Positions 1-6,779 of a stretch of DNA of 18,395 bases are shown here, piece after piece. The number at the start of each line of letters is the position of its first letter. Positions within the stretch are counted from its first letter, which is position 1. Below the pieces are notes generated by a model that searched no databases, was not told the origin of the DNA, and worked only from the letters and a program-made list of their open reading frames with translations. A program made the translations under genes and the position numbers. The stretch is from WHTB01 sp050699035 (GTDB lineage Bacteria; Actinomycetota; Actinomycetes; Propionibacteriales; Nocardioidaceae): the NCBI GenBank assembly GCA_050699035.1, contig JBOHDE010000062.1, forward strand, positions 1-18,395. The letters are read 5' to 3'.

Positions 1-1001
1 GTCGCCAGCTCCACCGCCAGCTCGGCCGGGTCGGGCGCCGAGGTGGCGTTCATCAGCGTGATCCCCGCCGTACGAGATGGGCGCTGCACGAAGAGCCCGG
101 TGATATGACCGGGCATCCCGCCGGTGTGGCCGACGAAGATCCGGTCGTCGGCGCGTACCAGCATGAAGCCGAGGCCCCAGGCGAGCTGCCAGCGCTCGAG
201 GTCGGCGATGATCTGCGGCTGGCACATCTCCTCGAGCGTGTCGGGGTTGAGCACCTCGTCGGTCGGCTCCGCGATGAACGCACCCCAGGTCGCGAGGTCG
301 TGGAGGGTGCTGGCGAGCCCGCCGGCCGGGGCCATCGCGGCAATGTCGAGGACCGGCTCGACGACCGGCACGTCGGTGAACGGCGGGACGTAGTAGCCGA
401 CCGCGCGCTCGCCGGTGAGCCCCAAGGTGGTGCGCTTCATGCCGAGCGGTTCGAGGATCCGGGTGCGCACGCTGTCGATCCAGTCGCGACCGTCGAGCCG
501 GGTGACGACTTCGCCGAGCATCGAGTAGACGAGGTTGGAGTAGTGCCAGCGGTGGTGCGGCTTGAGGATCCGCTCGGCCTCGTTCCAGCCGTCCACCAGC
601 CCGACCCGGTCGGGGTACCGCAACTCGTCCCACACGTCGCCGACCGGCTCACGCTGCATGCCGGTCACGTGGCTCAGCATCTGCCGGATCGTGATGCCGC
701 CGTGCTTGCTCTCCGGGATGTGGCGTTCGACCGGGTCGTCGAGCGTGAGCCTGCCCTCGTCACGAAGCGCCATCACGACGACCGCGGTGAACGTCTTGCT
801 GATGGACGCGATCAGGAACTGCGTGTCGTCGGTCGGTGGACGTCCCGGACTCGCGATGTCGGCGGACCCGACCGCCTGCTGCCACAGCACGGCGCCGTCT
901 CGGACGACCCCGGCGCAGATTCCGGGCACCCGGTTCTTGCTCTGCCGCTGCTGCAGAACGTGCGTGAGGGCACGGTCGGTGTGGTCTGACACGGCCGCCA
1001 T
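1..1001 (-). CDS. Serine beta-lactamase-fold hydrolase (class C / penicillin-binding-protein-like), 3' end outside window
   Basis: The visible part encodes 333 residues and runs off the left edge, so the C-terminus is missing. It carries the three hallmarks of the serine beta-lactamase/DD-peptidase fold: S66-I-S-K69 (SxxK nucleophile motif), Y154-S-N156 (YxN) and H292-T-G-G295 (the KTG-like strand, as HTG). This fold includes class C lactamases, D-aminopeptidases, esterases and other serine hydrolases, so the substrate is open. I see no signal peptide (it begins MAAVSDHTDR), which argues for a cytoplasmic esterase or peptidase rather than a secreted resistance enzyme. The ATG lies one base after the TGA of the LURP-one-like gene, so the two are co-transcribed. 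Family call is firm; function is not. Confidence 0.88.
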   Translation of the reverse strand, partial: MAAVSDHTDRALTHVLQQRQSKNRVPGICAGVVRDGAVLWQQAVGSADIASPGRPPTDDTQFLIASISKTFTAVVVMALRDEGRLTLDDPVERHIPESKHGGITIRQMLSHVTGMQREPVGDVWDELRYPDRVGLVDGWNEAERILKPHHRWHYSNLVYSMLGEVVTRLDGRDWIDSVRTRILEPLGMKRTTLGLTGERAVGYYVPPFTDVPVVEPVLDIAAMAPAGGLASTLHDLATWGAFIAEPTDEVLNPDTLEEMCQPQIIADLERWQLAWGLGFMLVRADDRIFVGHTGGMPGHITGLFVQRPSRTAGITLMNATSAPDPAELAVELA

Positions 1002-1002
1002 G

Positions 1003-1620
1003 TCAGCGGCTCTGCAGGGCGTCGAGCGCGACCGCCATCGCGGCCGCGAGCCGGAAGTCGAGCCGTTGGTCGTGCACCGTGACGGTGTAGCGGTCACGGA
1101 TCGCCTTCTTCCGCTCGCTGGTCATCACCGGCTGCCCGCTGGCGGTGTCGGCGAAGTCGAAATGGAAGACGAACGGCACCCACACCTCGCCAAGGAACGG
1201 GATGAAGTCCCAGACCCGCCGCAGCACCGCGATCAGCGGGCGGCGCTCCTGGCCGTACGCCTCGAGGCCGGGACCTGACAGCTGCCAGCTGGAGCGGAGC
1301 AGGCTCTTGCCGAAGTCCTTGCGGAACATCCCGATCGGCTGACCTTCGGCGTCGAACACGTCGTACGCCGCGGCGAGGTCGATCGCCTTGCGGGCCTTGA
1401 ACGAGAAGACCGGCTGGGTCTTGGCCTCGTCGGCGTAGAACGTGACCTGCTCCTTGAACGCCATCCGCTTCTGCTGGGCGAACGCGAGGAGGTGGCCCTC
1501 GGCGCCGTCCGGGTCGGCGGCGAAGATCTGGTACTGGTTCACCATCAGGGTGATCTTCTGGCGCATCAGGAACTTCGGCACGTACCTGGTCTGCCCCGGC
1601 GGGGCCTGCTCGGACGTCAT
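1003..1620 (-). CDS. LURP-one-related / Tubby-C-like (scramblase-type) domain protein
   Basis: A 205-residue protein without signal peptide or membrane segment. From about residue 12 it reads as a beta-rich domain (PKFLMRQKITLMVNQYQIF, later FKARKAIDLAAAYDVFD, then FGKSLLRSSWQL). This pattern fits the LURP-one-related/Tubby-C-like family, small beta-barrel proteins common in actinomycetes whose biochemical role is mostly unknown. The start is an ATG with only a weak ribosome site just upstream. It is the first gene of a two-gene minus-strand unit: its TGA is separated from the ATG of the beta-lactamase-fold gene by one base. The family call is from recognition of the pattern only; a generic hypothetical protein remains possible. 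Confidence 0.7.
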   Translation of the reverse strand: MTSEQAPPGQTRYVPKFLMRQKITLMVNQYQIFAADPDGAEGHLLAFAQQKRMAFKEQVTFYADEAKTQPVFSFKARKAIDLAAAYDVFDAEGQPIGMFRKDFGKSLLRSSWQLSGPGLEAYGQERRPLIAVLRRVWDFIPFLGEVWVPFVFHFDFADTASGQPVMTSERKKAIRDRYTVTVHDQRLDFRLAAAMAVALDALQSR

Positions 1621-1746
1621 GCCCGCAGTCTGTCACCGGTGCGTGGCCAGTTAGCGACATGTCCGGCATGCGCCAGCCGGAGCCGTGGAGTTCGGCGTTC
1701 TGTATCCGGTAGACATTGGCAAGACGCCGTCGCACCCGGCGGGCCG

Positions 1747-1777
1747 CCGGGCGAGGGACGGACGGACCCTCGCCCGG
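1747..1777 (-). terminator. GC-rich hairpin downstream of the IclR-family gene
   Basis: CCGGGCGAGGG (1747-1757) and CCCTCGCCCGG (1767-1777) form a perfect 11-bp stem with a 9-nt loop. It begins 6 bases beyond the stop of the minus-strand regulator gene. No T-run follows on the minus strand, which is common for actinomycete hairpin terminators. The position strongly suggests 3'-end formation. Confidence 0.65.
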
Positions 1778-1783
1778 CCCCCG

Positions 1784-2596
1784 TCAACGTCCGCCGGCGG
1801 CCGCGATGGTGCGCTCGACCACGTCCTCCGTCGCACCGAGTACGCGGGAGACCTCCTGGGCCAGCTCGCCGGTCCGCCGGCCGATGTCGGCGGCCCGCTC
1901 GTCGTCCATCCGGATCGCCGGCACGGACACGCCAACCGCTCCGACGACGGCGCCCGTGTGGTCGAAGACCGGCGCCGCCACCGAGCGGATGCCCGGGGTG
2001 CGCTCGGCATCGGAGGAGGCATAGCCATGGGTACGAGTCTCGGCGAGCTGCGCCCGGAGCTCGTCCGGGTCGGTGATCGTCTCCGGGGTGACCTTCCTGA
2101 TCGGCCGCGCCAGCCAGCGGTCCTGGGTCGCGGTCGGCAGCGCGGACAGGATCGCCTTGCCGGGTGCGCCGTGCGGCAGCGGGATCGGCACGCCGATCTC
2201 GGTATAGGTACGCCGCAGTTCCTGCCGGCTCTCGACCTGGTCGAGCACCACCCGCTCGCCGGAGCCGACCAGCTCGTGCACGGCGACGGTCTCGTCGACC
2301 TCGTCGCGGAGCGCGACCATGAACGGCCACGCCGCGTCGCGCAGCGTCGTCGGGAGCGCGCCGCTGCGGGCCAGCTGGGTCAGCAGCGGGCCGAGCCCCC
2401 AACGCCGGTTGGGCGTCTGGCGCACCAGGTGGTTGGCCTGCATGGCCAGCAGCAGCCGGTGCGTGGTGCTCGTGGACAGGCCGGTCATCCTGCTGATCTC
2501 ACTGGTGCCGAGCTCGCTGTGTCGCGCGTCGAAACATCGCAGGATCACCACGACCCGGTCGATGGACTGGACGCCGGACCTCACGGGCCTCAGCAT
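1784..2596 (-). CDS. IclR-family transcriptional regulator
   Basis: A 270-residue protein of typical IclR length and layout. A winged helix-turn-helix occupies about residues 8-65 (VQSIDRVVVILRCFD, then EISRMTGLSTSTTHRLLLAM, then the wing HLVRQTPNRRWGLG). An effector-binding domain follows from about 80 to 255 (GVPIPLPHGAPGKAILSALP; ERTPGIRSVAAPVFDHTGAV). The family usually senses small organic acids and controls adjacent catabolic operons. It is divergent from, and 84 bp away from, the ten-gene operon, so it is the obvious local regulator. The ATG at 2596 gives a standard N-terminus but lacks a good ribosome site; a GTG four codons later, preceded by TGAGG, is an alternative. Whether it activates or represses cannot be read. 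Confidence 0.93.
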   Translation of the reverse strand: MLRPVRSGVQSIDRVVVILRCFDARHSELGTSEISRMTGLSTSTTHRLLLAMQANHLVRQTPNRRWGLGPLLTQLARSGALPTTLRDAAWPFMVALRDEVDETVAVHELVGSGERVVLDQVESRQELRRTYTEIGVPIPLPHGAPGKAILSALPTATQDRWLARPIRKVTPETITDPDELRAQLAETRTHGYASSDAERTPGIRSVAAPVFDHTGAVVGAVGVSVPAIRMDDERAADIGRRTGELAQEVSRVLGATEDVVERTIAAAGGR

Positions 2597-2606
2597 GCCG
2601 CACCCA

Positions 2607-2636
2607 TTGACTCTCCCGACGCTCGATGGTTAGCCT
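2607..2636 (+). promoter_or_regulatory. Candidate sigma-70-type promoter of the ten-gene operon
   Basis: TTGACT (2607-2612) and TAGCCT (2631-2636) are separated by 18 bp and match actinomycete vegetative -35/-10 boxes well. Transcription would begin near 2643, leaving a leader of about 38 nt with a GGGAAGAG ribosome site before the ATG at 2681. Position and spacing are seen in the sequence; activity is inferred. Confidence 0.55.
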
Positions 2637-2653
2637 TCCCAACAAGTAGAAAG

Positions 2654-2669
2654 CGTATCCCACAATACG
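2654..2669. promoter_or_regulatory. Candidate regulator operator (inverted repeat CGTAT-N6-ATACG)
   Basis: CGTAT (2654-2658) and ATACG (2665-2669) are a perfect inverted repeat. They overlap a second one, TCCC (2658-2661) with GGGA (2669-2672). The site sits in the short IclR/operon gap, about 10 bp after the predicted transcription start, where a bound IclR-type protein would block the operon. The link to this IclR protein is inference from position. Confidence 0.4.
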
Positions 2670-2680
2670 GGAAGAGTGCG

Positions 2681-3907
2681 ATGCTACCGCTCGACGGATT
2701 CCGGGTCCTCGACCTGACCCGTTTCCTGTCCGGTCCGTACTGCACGATGGTGCTGGCCGAGCTCGGGGCCGACGTGGTCAAGATCGAGCAGCCGGTGACC
2801 GGCGACGACTCGCGCCGGCTGGCGCCGAAGGTCAACGGCGAGAGCTACCCGTTCGCAATGCCCAACCGCAGCAAGCGCAGCGTCTCGCTCGACTTGAAGG
2901 CCGACCGGGGACGCGAGCTGTTCCTCACCCTCGCGACCGACGCCGACCTGGTGATCGAGAACTTCCGGCCGGGCGTGGCCGCGCGGCTGGGTATCGACTA
3001 CGCGTCCGTCCGCGCGGTGCGCGACGACATCCTGTACTGCTCGATCAGCGGTTTCGGCCAGACCGGGCCGTACCGCGACCGGCCGGGCTTCGACATCATG
3101 GCGCAGGGCACCGGTGGCTTCCTGCGGATGACCGGGCAGCCGGGCGGCCGGCCGGCGAAGGTCGGCATCGCGATCAACGACATCGCGGCCGGGGCGACGG
3201 CGATCTACTCCATCCTCGGCGCCCAGATGATGCGTGCCCGCACGGGCCAGGGCCAGAACATGGACATCTCGCTGGTCGACGCCGGGCTGGCGTGGACCGT
3301 GTGGGAGTCGGGGGCGTTCTTCGCCGACGCCGAAGTACCCCAGCCGACCGGCACGCGGCACCGCCGCTCGACGCCGTACCAGGCCTACGTCACCTCCGAC
3401 GGCTACGTCACCATCGGCGCCGCCAACGACCGGCTGTGGATCCGCCTGGTCAACGACGTGCTGAACCGGCCCGAGTGGCTCACCGACGAGCGGTTCGCGA
3501 CCCTCCCGGACCGGATGCGGAACATCGACGCCTTGCAGGACGAGATCGAGGCGATCACGCGCACCGCCACCACCGACGAGTGGGTGGCGCGGCTCGACCA
3601 GGCCGGGGTCCCCGGCGGTCCGGTGCTCACCTACGACCAGACGCTGCAGGACCCGCACGTCCAGGCCCGCGAGATGATCGTCGACCTCGAGCACCCGATC
3701 ATCGGGCCGATGCGCACGATCGGCCCCCCGACGAAGTTCTCCGACCTCGACGTGTCGGTCCGCGGGCCAGCGCCCTGGCTCGGCCAGCACACCGCCGAGC
3801 TGATGCGTGAGGTGGGCGTCGACCAGACCGAGATCGAGGAGCTGCTTGCCTCGGGTGTCCTGTACGACGCCCACCCGGACCTGCAACCCGACGCGACGAG
3901 GAGCTGA
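2681..3907 (+). CDS. CaiB/BaiF family class III CoA-transferase
   Basis: A 408-residue protein, the family's normal size. It opens with the signature PLDGFRVLDLTRFLSGPYC and continues with ELGADVVKIEQP, ENFRPGVAARLGIDY and the GFGQTGPYRDRPGFDIMAQG block. Asp167 in GIAINDIAAG lies where formyl-CoA transferase has its catalytic Asp169. Family members move CoA between two carboxylic acids without ATP, usually to activate a substrate acid. The ATG at 2681 is chosen because it starts exactly at the family N-terminus and follows a GGGAAGAG ribosome site; the frame stays open upstream, but that stretch overlaps the IclR gene and looks unlike protein. First gene of the operon; two bases separate it from the crotonase. 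The substrate is unknown. Confidence 0.95.
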   Translation: MLPLDGFRVLDLTRFLSGPYCTMVLAELGADVVKIEQPVTGDDSRRLAPKVNGESYPFAMPNRSKRSVSLDLKADRGRELFLTLATDADLVIENFRPGVAARLGIDYASVRAVRDDILYCSISGFGQTGPYRDRPGFDIMAQGTGGFLRMTGQPGGRPAKVGIAINDIAAGATAIYSILGAQMMRARTGQGQNMDISLVDAGLAWTVWESGAFFADAEVPQPTGTRHRRSTPYQAYVTSDGYVTIGAANDRLWIRLVNDVLNRPEWLTDERFATLPDRMRNIDALQDEIEAITRTATTDEWVARLDQAGVPGGPVLTYDQTLQDPHVQAREMIVDLEHPIIGPMRTIGPPTKFSDLDVSVRGPAPWLGQHTAELMREVGVDQTEIEELLASGVLYDAHPDLQPDATRS

Positions 3908-3909
3908 CC

Positions 3910-4707
3910 ATGTCCGACCAGCCCAACGGCAGCCACCTCAGCGTCGAGCGGGCCGGCGAGGTGGCCACCCTCGTGCTCAACAAGCCGGCGAGCCACAACG
4001 CGATCAGCCTCGACATGTACCGCGACCTACCCGCGTTGGCCCGCGAGCTCGACGAGGACAGCGCGGTCAAGGTGGTCGTCGTCCGCGGCGCCGGGCAGAA
4101 GGCGTTCGCGTCTGGTGCCGACATCAGCGAGTTCGAGCAGGTACGTGGCAACGCCGAGACCGCGAAGGTCTACAACGAGTACGTCGCTGGTGCCGAGCAG
4201 GCCCTGGAGGCCGTCCGCAAGCCGACCATTGCGATGGTGCACGGCTACTGCATCGGTGGCGGCATGGGTCTGGCGCTGTCGTGCGACCTGCGGTTCTCCG
4301 ACGACCGGGGCAGGTTCGCGATCACCCCGGCCAAGCTCGGCCTGGTCTACAGCCTCGACTCGACCAAGCGGCTGGTCGACCTGGTCGGCCCGTCGCGGGC
4401 CAAGTGGGTGCTGATGTCCGGCCAGCAGCTGGACGCGGCCGAGGCGCAGCGGGTCGGCCTGGTCGACGAGGTCACCACGCCCGACGCACTCGAGAAGCAC
4501 ACCTACGACTTCGCTGAGCTGGTGTCCACCCGGGCACAGTTCAGCGTGCGGGCCGCCAAGCAGATCGTTCAGCGGATCGTGGCCGGGCAGGCGGTCGACG
4601 ACGACGCGACCATCGCGCTGCGCAACGGCTCGTTCGACACCGACGACTACGCCGAGGGGGTGCGCTCCTTCCTGGAGAAGCGCCCGCCACGGTTCACCTG
4701 GTCATGA
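3910..4707 (+). CDS. Crotonase-fold protein (enoyl-CoA hydratase/isomerase family), non-canonical active site
   Basis: A 265-residue crotonase-superfamily protein. The oxyanion-hole elements are present: AFASGADISEF (about 65-75) and HGYCIGGGMGLALSCDLRF (111-129). The two glutamates used by classical enoyl-CoA hydratases are absent: the Glu144 equivalent is Gly120 and the Glu164 equivalent is Pro140. The segment FAITPAKLGLVYSL (136-149) resembles the E. coli methylmalonyl-CoA decarboxylase (ScpB/YgfG) pattern FxxTPxxLGxxYxL, including a tyrosine (Tyr147) at the position of its Tyr140, though ScpB's His66 and Glu113 are not kept. A decarboxylase, isomerase or hydrolase role is thus as likely as hydration. 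GAGGAG at 3898-3903 sits 6 bases before the ATG. It overlaps the thioesterase gene by ATGA. Confidence 0.93.
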   Translation: MSDQPNGSHLSVERAGEVATLVLNKPASHNAISLDMYRDLPALARELDEDSAVKVVVVRGAGQKAFASGADISEFEQVRGNAETAKVYNEYVAGAEQALEAVRKPTIAMVHGYCIGGGMGLALSCDLRFSDDRGRFAITPAKLGLVYSLDSTKRLVDLVGPSRAKWVLMSGQQLDAAEAQRVGLVDEVTTPDALEKHTYDFAELVSTRAQFSVRAAKQIVQRIVAGQAVDDDATIALRNGSFDTDDYAEGVRSFLEKRPPRFTWS

Positions 4708-5150
4708 CCGGGCCGACCACCGACCCGGTGGCCCGGGCCGAGCGAGCAGCGGCCGACCCGGCCGCGGAGTTCGGCAACTTCTTCCTGGCGCGGTTCCTCG
4801 ACCTCGCCATCAGCTACGACGACGCCGCACAGGAGTGCGTCGTCGGCCTCCCGTACGCACCGTTCCTGTGCAACCCGCAGGGGTCCGTGCACGGCGGGGT
4901 CATCAGCACCGCGATGGACATCTCGATGGGACATCTGTGCCATCGGTTCCTGTCCACCGCGGTGACCATCGAGATGCAGATGCGCTACTTCCGCCCGCTC
5001 AGCGGCAACGGCTCCTGCCGGGCCCGGCTGTTGCGCGCGGGACGACGCATCGTCCACCTGGAGTCCCGGATGACCGACGAGCAGGATCGGCTCGTCGCGC
5101 TCGCAACCGGGTCGTGGCATCGCCTTGACGCGACCCAAGCAGCCCGGTGA
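4704..5150 (+). CDS. PaaI-type hotdog-fold acyl-CoA thioesterase
   Basis: A 148-residue single hotdog-domain protein. The core motif NPQGSVHGGVISTAMDISMG (57-76) has the HGG turn at 63-65 and an acidic residue, Asp72, at the usual catalytic position in the central helix. VTIEMQMRYFRPL and the C-terminal strands complete the fold. PaaI-type enzymes hydrolyse acyl-CoA or aryl-CoA thioesters, releasing a product or rescuing CoA from stalled intermediates. The ATG overlaps the TGA of the crotonase gene (ATGA), so translation is coupled. Together with the CoA-transferase and crotonase it makes a three-gene CoA-thioester module. No signal peptide; cytoplasmic. Its acyl specificity cannot be read. 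Confidence 0.9.
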   Translation: MTGPTTDPVARAERAAADPAAEFGNFFLARFLDLAISYDDAAQECVVGLPYAPFLCNPQGSVHGGVISTAMDISMGHLCHRFLSTAVTIEMQMRYFRPLSGNGSCRARLLRAGRRIVHLESRMTDEQDRLVALATGSWHRLDATQAAR

Positions 5151-5175
5151 CCGCACCGGGGAAAGGGAAGATCCC

Positions 5176-6162
5176 ATGCGTACGAAGTTGTTCAGCGCAC
5201 TCGCCGCACTGACCGTCGCAGCGGCGCTCGCGGGTTGTGGCTCCTCGGGTTCGTCCGACGACGCCGGCGCCGCCGAGGACTACCCCTCCGAGGAGCTCGA
5301 CTGGACGATCGCGTTCGGCCCCGGCGGCGGCAACGACATCATGGCCCGCACCATGGTCGACATCTTGAAGAAGGAGGACCTCTACCCGGAGAACATCAAG
5401 ATTGAGAACAAGGAGGGCGGCAGCGGCGCCACCGGCTGGGGCTACCTGTTCAGCAACAAGGGCGAGGCCTACAACATCTCGACGACCTCCGGCTCCTTCA
5501 TCACGACCCCGCTGCAGGCCGACACCGGCTGGACGCACGAGGACTTCACCCCGGTCGGTCTGTTCGCCACCGACGACGCCCTCGTGCTGGTTCCCGGCGA
5601 CAGCCCGATCAAGTCCTGGGAGGACTGGGTCGCGTTCGCCAAGGACAAGGGCACGGTGACAGTCGGCGGCATCGGCACCGTGAACGTCGACTTCATCCTG
5701 CACGCCCTGCTTGCGGAGGCGGCCGGCTACAAGATCGACTACGTGCCGTACAACGAGGAGGGCCAGGTGCAGACCTCGCTGCTGTCCGGCGCCCTCGACG
5801 CGATGGTCTCGAACCCGGGCTCGATCCTCGGCCAGGTCGAGGCCGGCAAGATGACGCCCCTGCTGTTCACCGGCAAGGAGCCGCTCCCCACGCTGCCCGA
5901 CGTACCCACGGGCGAGTCGCTCGGCATCACGGACCTGCCGTCGTTGCCGCGCGGGCTGATCCTGCCGCCGGACGCGCCGAAGTACGCGCAGGAGTGGTGG
6001 ATCGACACCATGAAGAAGGTCGTGGAGACCGACGAGTGGGCGCAGTACCTCAAGGACAACAACCTGATCGCGGACGTCCGCTGGGGCGACGACTTCGCGA
6101 GCTACCTCAGCGAGACCGCCGACGGGTTCGAGGCGACGCTGAAAGAGCAGGGCGCCCTATGA
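5176..6162 (+). CDS. tctC: TctC/Bug-family substrate-binding lipoprotein of tripartite tricarboxylate transporter 1
   Basis: A 328-residue extracytoplasmic binding protein. The N-terminus is a lipoprotein signal (MRTKLFSALAALTVAAA) with lipobox L18-A-G-C21, followed by a Ser/Gly/Asp linker. The Bug-type ligand loops are visible: FGPGGGNDIMARTM, then ENKEGGSGATGWGYL. Later segments (DYVPYNEEGQVQTSLLSGALDAMVSNPG) are also typical. Such proteins capture carboxylates such as citrate, other di- or tricarboxylates or aromatic acids for the TctAB permease. The start at 5176 is chosen because it opens the signal peptide and follows the purine-rich GAAAGGGAAG; upstream in-frame starts would extend into the thioesterase gene. 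ATGA overlap with tctB. The gene symbol reflects family; the ligand is unknown. Confidence 0.93.
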   Translation: MRTKLFSALAALTVAAALAGCGSSGSSDDAGAAEDYPSEELDWTIAFGPGGGNDIMARTMVDILKKEDLYPENIKIENKEGGSGATGWGYLFSNKGEAYNISTTSGSFITTPLQADTGWTHEDFTPVGLFATDDALVLVPGDSPIKSWEDWVAFAKDKGTVTVGGIGTVNVDFILHALLAEAAGYKIDYVPYNEEGQVQTSLLSGALDAMVSNPGSILGQVEAGKMTPLLFTGKEPLPTLPDVPTGESLGITDLPSLPRGLILPPDAPKYAQEWWIDTMKKVVETDEWAQYLKDNNLIADVRWGDDFASYLSETADGFEATLKEQGAL

Positions 6163-6767
6163 CCGCGGTCTGGGCGCAACAGTCCACCCACCAGTCGACC
6201 CGCCAACCGACCCAATGGGCGAAGGAACGATCACGGCAGCGCGCGAAGCTGCGAGCGACGGCGCGCGCGGTCGGCGGCGGGGAGGCGGTGCGTCCGTCGG
6301 TGCGGACGGTGTTCCTGAGCATCGTGCTCGTCGTGCTGGCCTTCTACACCGAGATGGCCTTCGAGCTCGAGTGGCGCACCGCCGCGGGCCGGATCGGTCC
6401 CGGTTTCTTCCCCCGACTGGTCGGGGGAGCGGGCATCGTGCTGACGGCGCTCGCGCTGGTCAGCGGCCTGCGGAGTGGCCAACCGGCGACGGGCTCGGCG
6501 GCGGGGGCCGCCGAGCCTGACCTCGGTGAGCACCCGCGAGTGCTGCTGCTGACCGTGCTCGGCGCCGGGGCGTACGTCCTCACCCTCACCGTGCTCGGTG
6601 CCATCGTGTCGTCGGCGCTGTTCCTGCTCGGCACGCTGCTCTGGCTGGACCGGCGGCACCGCCGGCGCGCAGTCGTGATCAGCCTGCTGTTCCCGGTCTT
6701 GGTGTACCTGCTGTTGCAGACCCTGCTGAACGCTGGGCTGCCGGACGGGATCCTCCCGCTGCCCTGA
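6159..6767 (+). CDS. tctB: TctB-family small membrane subunit of tripartite tricarboxylate transporter 1
   Basis: A 202-residue membrane protein with about four hydrophobic segments: TVFLSIVLVVLAFYTEMAF, LVGGAGIVLTALALVSGL, VLLLTVLGAGAYVLTLTVLG plus IVSSALFLLGTLLWL, and VVISLLFPVLVYLLLQTLL. The motif GRIGPGFFPRLVG is typical of TctB. It sits between tctC and tctA as the family always does. Odd: about 43 cytoplasmic residues rich in Gln, Thr and Arg precede the first membrane segment, where most TctB proteins have a short N-terminus. The ATG is still preferred because it overlaps the tctC stop (ATGA); the in-frame GTG at 6288 has its GGAGG only 2 bases away. The gap to tctA is 12 bp. Confidence 0.88.
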   Translation: MTAVWAQQSTHQSTRQPTQWAKERSRQRAKLRATARAVGGGEAVRPSVRTVFLSIVLVVLAFYTEMAFELEWRTAAGRIGPGFFPRLVGGAGIVLTALALVSGLRSGQPATGSAAGAAEPDLGEHPRVLLLTVLGAGAYVLTLTVLGAIVSSALFLLGTLLWLDRRHRRRAVVISLLFPVLVYLLLQTLLNAGLPDGILPLP

Positions 6768-6779
6768 GGAGGCGCACCT

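Noticed and set aside
1685..2680. In-frame 332-codon extension upstream of the CoA-transferase
   Set aside because: It lies antisense to the well-supported IclR gene, looks unlike protein, and the CoA-transferase family N-terminus begins exactly at 2681 after a ribosome site.
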